Shown piece after piece: positions 28,777 to 36,780 of a stretch of 64,000 nucleotides of DNA. Within the stretch, counting starts at the first letter, position 1. Each line of letters begins with the position of its first letter. The notes under the pieces are model-generated. The model worked only from the letters and a program-made list of their open reading frames with translations, was not told where the DNA came from and ran no database searches. This DNA is from Proteus columbae (GTDB taxonomy: Bacteria > Pseudomonadota > Gammaproteobacteria > Enterobacterales > Enterobacteriaceae): the NCBI RefSeq assembly GCF_009914335.1, contig NZ_CP043925.1:2232001-2296000 (forward strand), written 5' to 3'. The translations under genes were made by a program, and so were the position numbers.

Positions 28777-29514
28777 TTAACGAGCGATTTGTTTAAGAAT
28801 GTTGACCCACATATCGGCATAATGCGGCCATGCTAAAAATTCTTTACTTCCCCAGTAAGGAGAACAGTCACTCATAAAGCAGCCTGTTTTTCCTTTTTCA
28901 AACTGACCAAATACCAGTAATGGATCTTCGCCAATATTTAATACAGTTTCTGTATTCTCTTTAGCTGAAACTTTGTTATAGCCAAGGAACATTGGCCATT
29001 CACCAAAACCTTTTACTGATGCATGCTCTGCATTAACCGCACTTGCAAACACACCTTCTGGCGCTTCAACACGATCGTCGCCATCCAGCATTTCAACAGG
29101 CAGAACTTCTGCAAGTAATGTATTTTTGTAGTTTGCTTTAGCTTCAATACCCATAAATGACAAGTAACCACCAATCATTAATAAGCCACCGCCATTAACC
29201 ACAAACTCTTTAATTAACCCTAATGCGTTAGGGATAACTTTCATGTTATAGAAAGTATCGTTTTGCAGAAGGAACGTATTTGCACCAATATCACTAATAA
29301 CAATGACATCGTATTTAGCCAATGCTTCAGCCGTTTGAGGGAATGCAACCTGAACGGTATGAGCAGGCATATAATCAACTTCAACACCCTTTTCTCTTAA
29401 GCAACTTAATAAGAACGTTGAACCTTCTTCATATTTGCTGGAAGTGAAACTGTCGTAGCCTTTGGAGTGGATCATATGAATGTGCCATGACTCACCAATA
29501 AATAAGATTTTCAT
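28777..29514 (-). CDS. Glutamine-amidotransferase-fold protein, probably non-catalytic
   Basis: A 245-residue protein with the class I glutaminase-like (GATase1-like) fold: KILFIGESWHIHMIHSKGYDSF, YDVIVISDIGANTF, FVVNGGGLLMIGGYLSFMG and GCFMSDCSPYWG. Where a catalytic Cys is expected (the elbow GGYLSFMG) there is none, so glutaminase activity is unlikely; such proteins often bind sugars or act as subunits. It is second in the operon, 27 bases after the DeoR-kinase fusion, with an AGAGGA ribosome site. The family has been annotated only as a putative cytoplasmic protein or putative glutamine amidotransferase. Confidence 0.72.
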   Translation of the reverse strand: MKILFIGESWHIHMIHSKGYDSFTSSKYEEGSTFLLSCLREKGVEVDYMPAHTVQVAFPQTAEALAKYDVIVISDIGANTFLLQNDTFYNMKVIPNALGLIKEFVVNGGGLLMIGGYLSFMGIEAKANYKNTLLAEVLPVEMLDGDDRVEAPEGVFASAVNAEHASVKGFGEWPMFLGYNKVSAKENTETVLNIGEDPLLVFGQFEKGKTGCFMSDCSPYWGSKEFLAWPHYADMWVNILKQIAR

Positions 29515-29541
29515 TTTTATTCCTCTTTCAAAAAAGATTAT

Positions 29542-30762
29542 TTATTCAGGGGATTGGGTGACAATCTGTGAATATGTTGTTTGATTGATGCGATGCATGA
29601 CATTAATATCTTCAGGCATTTCTGAAGCATTACTCGTCTCAACAGCTAATGATGAAAAAGCTGATGCATAGCGTAACGCATAAGAAAACTGCTTTCCTTT
29701 TGCCAATGAGGCAGCGAGTGCTCCATTAAAAGCATCACCTGCCCCTGCTGTATTTTTTACAACTGCCGGATATGCCGGCGAATAAATATACTTATATCCG
29801 TCATAAGCTAACGAACCTTTACTACCCAGCGTAATAACCACCTTATTTACGCCTTGCTGATAAATAGAAACTGCAGCATTTTTTGCAGATTCTAAATCAA
29901 GTACTTCTATCCCAGATAATAAACTTGCTTCCGTTTCATTAGGTGTTAAAACATCTATCATTGGAAGTAATTCATTAACTATTTTGTTATAAGGTGCTGG
30001 ATTAAGAATAATAGGAATATTATTTTCGTTTCCAATAGCAATAATTTCTTTTAATGCTTCAATATTCGTTTCTAATTGAATTAAAATTATATCCGCGTCA
30101 ATAATTTTATCTTTCTGTATTTTTACTTCATCAGCAGAAATATCCATATTAGAGCCCGAGTAAATAGAAATAATATTCTCTCCACTCTCCTCCGACACAA
30201 AAATAGACGCTGTTCCTGTTTGATAATTTTCAGTTTGATATATCGTTGACGTTTTTATTCTTGATGACGATATAAAATTAACTGCATAATCACTAAATTG
30301 ATCAGTACCTATCTTCGTAATAAAATGTACCTGTGCATCAGCATAACTCGCCGCCAATGCTTGGTTACAGCCTTTACCTCCTGGTGAGAAGATAAATTTA
30401 TTCGATAATAAGGATTCCCCGGCTTCTGGCAATCTAGGAAGATAACTAATCATATCAACATTAAATGAGCCCAGTACGCACACCTTATTTATTGCAGTCT
30501 TGTTTGCTAAATCGTTTTTATCAATTTGATCATTACATTCTAGAAATTGTATAATTTCTTTCTTAGCCACTTTATCTAATGTCTCAAATTCTATAAAAGC
30601 ACCACCATGGCATCTTTTTATAATTCCTTTTTCTGCTAGTGTATTTAAATCTGATCGTATTGTTTCTTTGGTAACATCAAGTTCTTTGGCCAAAACAGAA
30701 ACTTTTACTGCACCATTACCTTTAATCAGATTAATTATTTTTTTATGACGTTCTGCTTTCAT
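29542..30762 (-). CDS. Fusion of DeoR-type DNA-binding domain and PfkB/ribokinase-family kinase
   Basis: A 406-residue protein. Residues 1-60 form a DeoR winged helix (MKAERHKKIINLIKGNG, VSVLAKELDVTKETIRSDLNTLAEKG, KRCHGGA). Instead of the usual DeoR sugar-phosphate domain, residues about 93-390 are a complete ribokinase-like kinase: VCVLGSFNVDM, SPGGKGCNQALAA, VLTPNETEA, and the catalytic/anion-hole motif NTAGAGDAFNGAL. It could phosphorylate a sugar and sense it in one polypeptide. First gene of the operon, behind a CRP-like site, so probably an autoregulator. The first residue of the DTxGAGD-type motif is Asn here; the catalytic Asp is kept. Confidence 0.85.
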   Translation of the reverse strand: MKAERHKKIINLIKGNGAVKVSVLAKELDVTKETIRSDLNTLAEKGIIKRCHGGAFIEFETLDKVAKKEIIQFLECNDQIDKNDLANKTAINKVCVLGSFNVDMISYLPRLPEAGESLLSNKFIFSPGGKGCNQALAASYADAQVHFITKIGTDQFSDYAVNFISSSRIKTSTIYQTENYQTGTASIFVSEESGENIISIYSGSNMDISADEVKIQKDKIIDADIILIQLETNIEALKEIIAIGNENNIPIILNPAPYNKIVNELLPMIDVLTPNETEASLLSGIEVLDLESAKNAAVSIYQQGVNKVVITLGSKGSLAYDGYKYIYSPAYPAVVKNTAGAGDAFNGALAASLAKGKQFSYALRYASAFSSLAVETSNASEMPEDINVMHRINQTTYSQIVTQSPE

Positions 30763-31794
30763 TTAATGTTACCTCTATGGCAACAACTTTAGTTTATTAG
30801 TTGTTATGGGATTGTGATTACAATCATATGTTATTTATTAAAAGCAAAAAAAAGCAGAAATACAAAAATAAAAAACAAAAAGAAACAGAAATAAACAATG
30901 ATAATCGTAAGATTAGTTAATAAATAAATTTGGAATTTATTTCTTTTTCAGAAAAAACGAATCAACATATAACGTTATTCCAATCTATTTACCATAAATA
31001 AATTTAATATTATTTTTTAATTTTATACGGGAGATAAAATTAAAAAATTAAATATAAAAATAAAATTCACTTTTATAAATAAGGCATTACAGAAAAATAA
31101 TTTTATATTTCTGCAAAATATCCGTAATAATGCTTAAATAAAATACAATCTAATTGAATCGAGCAATGCATTAATTATTTTTATCATCGCGTATTTTTAA
31201 AACGCATTTACCATAAAGAAATTCTAATCATTAAATACCCAAAAAAACGATACCCTTTTACCAAAGAACATAAATCACTTAAGTAATGCAAAAGTAATGC
31301 TTAAAACATCTTCTATTTTTCCCTTTTCATTTTTGTGATCGAGATATCATTCAATACGTTTACAACACCCTTTTCATAAATAGAATATTGATTATTTATT
31401 TCAATCTTTCATTTTATGCACCATTTTTACAGAGAGCTGGCTATTTATCTTTGTCTATATTGCACATCGATTGGTCAAGCTTTGATCTAGTTTTGTAAAT
31501 AAGGAAGGCTTTCTATACGTTTTATCCATTGTTTATAATAATTATTTATATTGTTGAGCATCTTTTAATCGGATAATAAATCCTAAAAACAAAAATTATT
31601 GATACTTGATACTGAAAATAATGCAGTTAAAGTGATTTAATTCTAGCTATTTTTGTAAAACAACCTTTTCATCAGAAACATTCTGACATACTTCTTTTCT
31701 GGTATTTACCTCGTTTCATGCCTAACTTTATTACTAACAGGAAAAACATCAGTGTTCATAGACAAGAAATACAACGTAAAATAAGGATATATTA
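30763..31794. other. Gene desert of about 1 kb
   Basis: Very AT-rich DNA between the divergent DeoR-kinase and DUF4822 genes. Apart from the CRP-like site near 30820, I see no coding frame with a ribosome site, no tRNA and no strong terminator hairpin. It could hold long regulatory DNA, an H-NS-silenced remnant or an unrecognised small RNA. Confidence 0.5.
30813..30828 (-). promoter_or_regulatory. Probable CRP (cAMP receptor protein) site
   Basis: TGTGA-N6-TCATA matches the CRP consensus TGTGA-N6-TCACA at nine of ten positions. It is centred about 58 bases upstream of the DeoR-kinase start codon, with a TAAACT -10-like element between. Activation of the operon under carbon limitation is inferred. 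Confidence 0.5.
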
Positions 31795-32286
31795 ATGAAA
31801 ATAAAATCACTTATCGCAATCTCATTATTAAGCGCTAGTTTTTCTCTTTTTGCCGCAGAGAGTTCAACATCAACTGCCAATATTCAAACTCAAGGAGTTA
31901 TTCAGGCTCAAAAAGAACTGAATGACTATGAGAAAGTCATGATAGAAAAAGTTTGGATAACGACTGACGCTATCGATGAAAAAGGAAATAAAACTGCGGC
32001 TGATAATCCTCAAGTCAGCAACTATTTTGGACTTGCTGAGTATTACCCTAATGGCACTTTTATTATGTTTACACCGGAAGGTAAACAGAAAATGCAAGGT
32101 GATTGGTCAATGTCAGATGATGGCAAAATACGTACCTTAGTTGCCAAAGATACTGAGGGTAAAACATTATTCACCCGAGATGTAGAAAATATCACGGTTA
32201 AAAATGATGAATATACCTATCGTATTTATCCAAATGCTGATGATCGTAATACCTATTTCGATATTATCCATCACGTCAAAAAATAA
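31795..32286 (+). CDS. Exported DUF4822-type protein
   Basis: A 163-residue protein with a clear signal peptide (MKIKSLIAISLLSASFSLFAAES, cleavage after FAA). The mature part carries the DUF4822-like pattern KVWITTDAIDEKGNKT, GLAEYYPNGTFIMFTPEGKQKMQGDWSMSDDGK and a C-terminal YFDIIHHVKK. Such small periplasmic beta proteins have no known function. An AAGGATATATTA ribosome site precedes the ATG, and a terminator follows at 32337. The promoter must lie in the long AT-rich region upstream. Confidence 0.72.
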   Translation: MKIKSLIAISLLSASFSLFAAESSTSTANIQTQGVIQAQKELNDYEKVMIEKVWITTDAIDEKGNKTAADNPQVSNYFGLAEYYPNGTFIMFTPEGKQKMQGDWSMSDDGKIRTLVAKDTEGKTLFTRDVENITVKNDEYTYRIYPNADDRNTYFDIIHHVKK

Positions 32287-32336
32287 ATTTAGTACGTTGT
32301 TTTACCTGCAAATTAATTCTACTCAATAAGCAAAAA

Positions 32337-32364
32337 AGGGTTACTTATAAAAATAAGTAACCCT
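32337..32364. terminator. Bidirectional terminator between DUF4822 and HD/kinase genes
   Basis: Perfect stem AGGGTTACTTAT / ATAAGTAACCCT with a four-base loop between convergent genes. The minus strand has a T-rich exit (CCCTTTTTTGC), so the signal best suits the ligase/kinase operon; on the plus strand the run is weaker. Confidence 0.75.
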
Positions 32365-32412
32365 CACTTTACTTTATAACCTACTTATCATTTCGCCGAA
32401 ATAATCGGATAA

Positions 32413-33549
32413 TTAAAGTATGGTCTGAGATTGCCCTTCAATCCAATAAATCACTTCATGCGCTTCTTCTGGTGTTGGTACTTCCAATTTACTCAACATG
32501 CGTTCCATTACTTTAACTGGCACGGCTTCGTTTCTTGCATTATTTTGCCTCTGCCACTGCGCATAAGGGACTTCAATATAAACTAATCTAATTTTCGCAT
32601 TATAACGATAAAACAAAGAGATAAGTTGATCTCGCATTTTTCTTGTAATATTGGTGGCATTCCAAACAAAAGGTTTATGCTCTCGTAAATAAAGACGGGC
32701 TTGTTCTTTTGCTTGCTGTACTATCCAACCATTAGCATCTCTGTTATCAGGCTTAATATTATGCTGACGACGGAGATCATCTAAACTCACAATCGGAAGA
32801 TCTGCACAATGTTGGCGAATAAAAGTATCTTTTCCCATACCTGGTAATCCACATAACACCGTAACTTCACTTCCTTTTTCAGGGTAAGGCTCATAATTGC
32901 AATCCGTACTATTTTCTGTATAAAAATAGTGAAAACGAGCATCATCTGAAGGAAATGGAGCAACCTTACGCCAACAATTTAGCTCTTCACAATAAAGCGC
33001 AAATAACGCAATTTTATCAAAAAGAGCTTGTTTATCTTCACAATCTCGCCCTAAAACATCAGCTTTAGCTAATAATGCCAATAAATAGCAATCTACTCTT
33101 AATGATGCAGCAAGCAGCGCTTTTTTAGGATCAGGTTTATCCATCACCCACAACGGCAGCCCATGAAAGCGAACTAAAGCCGCGATCTGCTCTCTATCAG
33201 CAAAGCTTAAAGGTACTTTTTCATACAGAAAAAGACGTGTTGTTAATTCCCCTTTACGTGCATGACCCGGTGAAACAATACGCCCCTCTTCTTCGCGTGT
33301 TGTAGATCGTTTTTCCACATCATGAAGTAGTGCCGAGATCCATAAAATTTGCTGTTCTCTTTCAGTTAAAGTCTCATATTCTGGCAATGATGTAACTGAA
33401 TTGATTACTCTTTGTGTATGTATCGCCACATCACCTTCTGCATGATGAATAGGATCTTGCATAACACCAGCCATATCACTAATTTCATCATACAACCCAC
33501 AGAGATGTTCCCATGACATTTCAGTGTGTAATTTCTTATGAAGCATCAT
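32413..33549 (-). CDS. HD-domain / P-loop polynucleotide kinase-like fusion (RNA end-healing)
   Basis: A 378-residue two-domain protein. The N-terminal half is an HD phosphohydrolase (His44 in VAIHTQR, LLHDVEK with His76-Asp77, His96 in SPGHARKG, RFHGLP). The C-terminal half is a P-loop kinase (VLCGLPGMGKDT, residues 231-242; SLDDLR; WNATNITRKMRDQLI), the pattern of T4-Pnkp-like 5'-polynucleotide kinases. It overlaps the upstream RNA ligase gene by ATGA, so translation is coupled; I therefore start at 33549 (GGAG upstream) and not at the earlier in-frame codon inside the ligase gene. Probable job: repair of broken RNA ends (HD: 3' end, kinase: 5' end) before ligation. Function inferred. Confidence 0.82.
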   Translation of the reverse strand: MMLHKKLHTEMSWEHLCGLYDEISDMAGVMQDPIHHAEGDVAIHTQRVINSVTSLPEYETLTEREQQILWISALLHDVEKRSTTREEEGRIVSPGHARKGELTTRLFLYEKVPLSFADREQIAALVRFHGLPLWVMDKPDPKKALLAASLRVDCYLLALLAKADVLGRDCEDKQALFDKIALFALYCEELNCWRKVAPFPSDDARFHYFYTENSTDCNYEPYPEKGSEVTVLCGLPGMGKDTFIRQHCADLPIVSLDDLRRQHNIKPDNRDANGWIVQQAKEQARLYLREHKPFVWNATNITRKMRDQLISLFYRYNAKIRLVYIEVPYAQWQRQNNARNEAVPVKVMERMLSKLEVPTPEEAHEVIYWIEGQSQTIL

Positions 33550-34250
33550 TGAGACTCCTGTGTTTTTTCCCAAATTAAAGAGGCTCGTCGCCAATTTTTT
33601 TTCCAATGAACATCTGTTTTAACGTGATCTTTTCTAACATATTTAAAAACACGATGTGAAAAATCATCTAAAGAAAATGATTGTGCATCTCGTGTAACAA
33701 TACCTTCCATTGGGCTTGGTTTTTGCGTTAAAACATCATGTGATTGAAAGAAACTTGCCTGTTTCGCTTGTGAAACAATCATATTTTCAAAATCAGTTTT
33801 ATCCTGACATTTAGGCAGCTTAATTTCTGGCACAGTAGGAAGATCAAACAGAGAAGCATAAAACTGCACTTCTTCCCAACTTAGCCATTTATCTTTATAA
33901 CGAACCGCAAACACATAAAAATATTCTTCTAGGTGTGCATATTCAATAGAATGAATGGCATATAGATTCTCACCGAAAATATCTAACTCACCTAAATCAT
34001 TTTTCATCAATTGCCAACGTTGACGCAATTGAGATGTCCACGCTGATTGTGTTGGGGTTGCATGCGAGCGTGCAAAAACACCCATTTTATTCAGGCAATT
34101 ATTTTCTCCATCCAGTTTTTCTGTATGGATAAATTGTTTTATCTGGCAAATATCCTGCCACCATTGTGCATTTATACGATCGTCGTTTGTTGTGCCTGGT
34201 GAAAAAGGATAGTGATAGGTTCTATCATATTTTTGTGATTGATTATTCAT
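33546..34250 (-). CDS. Rnl2-like RNA ligase
   Basis: A 234-residue nucleotidyltransferase of the ATP-dependent RNA ligase superfamily. Motif I is EKLDGEN with the AMP-accepting Lys45; motif III is FGENLYAIHSIEY, motif IV is EGIVTRD and motif V FKYVRKD. These are the hallmarks of T4 Rnl2-type and related ligases, which seal nicks in RNA. There is no large C-terminal domain, so it is a minimal ligase. It is the first gene of an overlapping pair with the HD/kinase protein, which would supply 5'-phosphate and 3'-OH ends. Cytoplasmic. Substrate RNA unknown. Confidence 0.85.
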   Translation of the reverse strand: MNNQSQKYDRTYHYPFSPGTTNDDRINAQWWQDICQIKQFIHTEKLDGENNCLNKMGVFARSHATPTQSAWTSQLRQRWQLMKNDLGELDIFGENLYAIHSIEYAHLEEYFYVFAVRYKDKWLSWEEVQFYASLFDLPTVPEIKLPKCQDKTDFENMIVSQAKQASFFQSHDVLTQKPSPMEGIVTRDAQSFSLDDFSHRVFKYVRKDHVKTDVHWKKNWRRASLIWEKTQESQ

Positions 34251-34507
34251 TATTTAATACTCATTAAGAAACAGAAGTCCTACCAAATTTAAAAAGAAAT
34301 TCAGTAAGTTAATTTTTCTGTATTGCACTATTCCTTCAGTGCCTTAATGTGTATTACATAACAACGACCTAAATAATCAAAAGAGAGAGGAAAATAAATT
34401 TAGACAGATATTACCTATAACTTTCCAAAAGAGCTAGACAATTAATACACATTTTTCTTTGTATTTTTTCTAATTAGTCTTACACTTGAAATAACTAAAG
34501 ATAAATA

Positions 34508-35083
34508 TCACTGTGGATATGGAAAAATATTTTCAGAGTTAATCAGATTTTCAGGAAAAATAAGTGGATTATCTGAAATAAATGGCATATCTAATTTTCG
34601 ACTACCTGTGGAAATAGAAACCCCAGCTTTTAACCATGCAGCAGCAACTAGCTCAGTGCAATAAACACCCTGTCCTGGGTAAATACTAAAATTTTCACCA
34701 ACTCGTTCTAATACAGTTTGCACCGCAATATTTCTAGCTTCTTCACTTCCTTTCACTTGGTAAAAACGAACTGAATTCGGCTTTGCTCGACTAATGAAAA
34801 ATTCAAGACTATCCACAGTAACGCCATCTTTTATATTGCTATGTTCACTGGGTGTAGAATGGATCACTTGAACACCGTAATCAGAGATCCACAGCATACC
34901 TACGTGGCTAAACCCACTTTTATCAACTTGTTTAATTATCTCACTAATAACTTCATCCCCACCCCGAAAGACTAAATCACCATTTTTTAAGTCATGAGGC
35001 AAAGCGAGAGCATAAAATGCACTCGCTAAGAATAAAGCTACAATATTAAATATGCGAACAATCACTTGAAAGCAACTTTCCAT
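34508..35083 (-). CDS. YiiX/YebB-like permuted papain-fold hydrolase, exported
   Basis: A 191-residue protein with an N-terminal hydrophobic segment (about 8-27, probable signal peptide ending ALALP). The rest is a YiiX/YebB-type circularly permuted NlpC/P60-like fold: LKNGDLVFRGG, the catalytic His in GFSHVGMLW (about 60) and the catalytic Cys in YPGQGVYCTELVAAAWLKAG (about 138). Relatives hydrolyse amide or thioester bonds, some on lipids or the envelope. A stop codon lies just before the ATG; a GTG seven codons in is an alternative start. A seven-copy heptanucleotide repeat lies about 95 bases upstream. Confidence 0.8.
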   Translation of the reverse strand: MESCFQVIVRIFNIVALFLASAFYALALPHDLKNGDLVFRGGDEVISEIIKQVDKSGFSHVGMLWISDYGVQVIHSTPSEHSNIKDGVTVDSLEFFISRAKPNSVRFYQVKGSEEARNIAVQTVLERVGENFSIYPGQGVYCTELVAAAWLKAGVSISTGSRKLDMPFISDNPLIFPENLINSENIFPYPQ

Positions 35084-35698
35084 TTACCATCAACATTAAT
35101 CATTTCTTGTGCCTTTGTTTTTTCTACAATATTTACCCTTTATAATCAATAAATAAAGAAAAAACATCTCTACTTTAGCTTTTTGCTTTTTGCTTTTTGC
35201 TTTTTGCTTTTTGCTTTTTGCTTTTTTTTTAAGAATATAATTAGGAGCAAATATTAATAATATTGAGTATTAATATTTTTTCGATAACATTAGAATAAAA
35301 TTATTCTCTATCTATTGTCGAAACTACTTTAATATTTACTAAATATAATACTTTTTGCCTTAATTTATCTAATTAACAAGCATCATTTAAACTAATATCT
35401 TATGAGAAATATCAATTTAATATTACAAATAACAATATTACAACAATTAAGTAGACTAAAAAACAATTCTATTTGTTTTCACAATATATCACAGCGTATT
35501 ATTGCCTAATATTTAGGTCATTTGCTTATAACACATTGCAAAAAAACACAAATAAACACTAGAAAAATTGTGATCACATACACTTTTTTGCATCATTAAT
35601 GCTATTTAAGACAAATAGAAACTGCTTTTTTATCAACAAATAGGTAATCTAGCGGTCTGATTTTGATGACCAAACATGAATAGTTAAAAGGATATTTT
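35084..35698. other. Intergenic region with repeat, upstream of two divergent genes
   Basis: About 615 AT-rich bases. The only clear feature is the GCTTTTT tandem repeat at 35178-35226. A short TGTGATCACA palindrome near 35570 lacks the spacing of a CRP site. It serves as promoter region for the papain-like gene (minus) and the small gene at 35699 (plus). Confidence 0.5.
35178..35226. repeat. Heptanucleotide tandem repeat (GCTTTTT)x7
   Basis: Seven perfect head-to-tail copies of GCTTTTT, followed by further T residues. On the minus strand it reads as A-rich (AAAAAGC) repeats about 95 to 143 bases upstream of the papain-like gene. Such repeats can change copy number by slipped-strand mispairing. 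Confidence 0.95.
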
Positions 35699-35956
35699 AT
35701 GTTTACTTCACAGCTCATGCTGGTCGGTTATGTGTTGTTGGTAAGTCCTTGTGGAAATGATTCTTGTGATGCAGTTCCTGTTACAGAAACAATTTATACT
35801 AAAGATGAATGCACAACACGACTTAACTACTTAAAACAAAAAAGACCTGACCTTATTATTTTCTGTGGAGAAGTCTTGAGAGATCCTGAAGTTACTGATG
35901 AAAACCCTTACCTTACCCCACCAGATAGTGCAGACGACGTTTTCAAAATTAAGTAA
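35699..35956 (+). CDS. Small hypothetical protein, possibly exported
   Basis: Not recognised. An 85-residue product with a hydrophobic start (FTSQLMLVGYVLLVSPC) and four cysteines (C18, C23, C37 and C55 approximately) suggesting disulfides or metal binding; the C-terminus is acidic and proline-rich. A good AGGATATTTT ribosome site precedes the ATG, which argues for a real gene. It lies 110 bases upstream of the S24 repressor on the same strand. Confidence 0.6.
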   Translation: MFTSQLMLVGYVLLVSPCGNDSCDAVPVTETIYTKDECTTRLNYLKQKRPDLIIFCGEVLRDPEVTDENPYLTPPDSADDVFKIK

Positions 35957-36066
35957 CTAATCTATTCCTAATTTTATAATTAAGATAAAATACAATTTAA
36001 TTTGTTTTCTTTTTACGATATACTCTTTGTACTTGAATATGTAAGGACACGTATTAGGAGTCACTA

Positions 36067-36759
36067 ATGTCTATTGCGAAACGTACCAAAGATAAACGCA
36101 TTGCGTTAGGTTTAACACAATCAGAACTTGCTACTTTAGCGAGTACGACACAGCAATCCATAGAACAGCTAGAAAGTGGTAAAACTAAACGCCCCCGTTT
36201 TTTACCTGAATTAGCAAAAGCATTAAATTGTGATTTGGCTTGGCTACTCGAAGGTGAAGAACAACCCAATGCAACTTCTGAAATTCCACCAGAGAATGAA
36301 TGGCAACCGGTGAGTGAATGGGACAGTAATACCCCTTTAGGTGCCGATGAAGTGGAAATTCCCTATTTTAAAAGTATTGAACTCGCGGCGGGTGACGGTT
36401 GTTGTACTAACGAAGATCATAATGGATATAAATTGAGATTTTCAAAAAGCACATTACGCCGTTATGGCGCATCTTCTCAAAACGTTATTTGCTTTTCTGT
36501 TTATGGCGATAGTATGTCACCTGTTATTCCTAATGGCTCAACAGTCACTGTCGATACAGGTAACACACGTATTGTTGATGGTGGCATTTATGCTATCGAA
36601 CAAGATGCCTTGTTTAGAATAAAACTACTCTATCGTCAACCGGGCGGTAAATTGATTATACGTAGTTATAATAAAGACGAATTTCCTGATGAATCAGCAG
36701 AAACTGATTCTGTAAAAATTATGGGGCGTATTATCCATTGGTCAGTAATGGCTTGGTAA
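36067..36759 (+). CDS. XRE / S24 (LexA-like) phage-type repressor
   Basis: A 230-residue repressor: an N-terminal XRE helix-turn-helix (residues 5-60; [26 protein letters not shown]) and a C-terminal S24 self-cleaving domain (about 95-228). The Ala108-Gly109 cleavage bond (ELAAGDG), nucleophile Ser149 (VYGDSMSP) and general base Lys186 (FRIKLLYR) are all present, so RecA-stimulated autocleavage in the SOS response is expected. No phage genes, integrase or cro/cI partner are nearby; it is an orphan. Operon and target are unknown. An AGGAG ribosome site precedes the ATG. Confidence 0.88.
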   Translation: MSIAKRTKDKRIALGLTQSELATLASTTQQSIEQLESGKTKRPRFLPELAKALNCDLAWLLEGEEQPNATSEIPPENEWQPVSEWDSNTPLGADEVEIPYFKSIELAAGDGCCTNEDHNGYKLRFSKSTLRRYGASSQNVICFSVYGDSMSPVIPNGSTVTVDTGNTRIVDGGIYAIEQDALFRIKLLYRQPGGKLIIRSYNKDEFPDESAETDSVKIMGRIIHWSVMAW

Positions 36760-36780
36760 TCAATAAGCAAAGCAACAATT

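Noticed and set aside
35178..35226. CRISPR or REP-type array
   Set aside because: The units are seven bases, directly abutting and without spacers; it is a simple sequence repeat.
35565..35580. TGTGATCACA palindrome as a CRP site
   Set aside because: The two TGTGA/TCACA halves are adjacent without the six-base spacer, so it does not fit CRP.
36067..36759. Prophage remnant around the S24 repressor
   Set aside because: No integrase, structural, lysis or replication genes and no attachment-site repeat are visible; neighbours are ordinary transporter and small genes.
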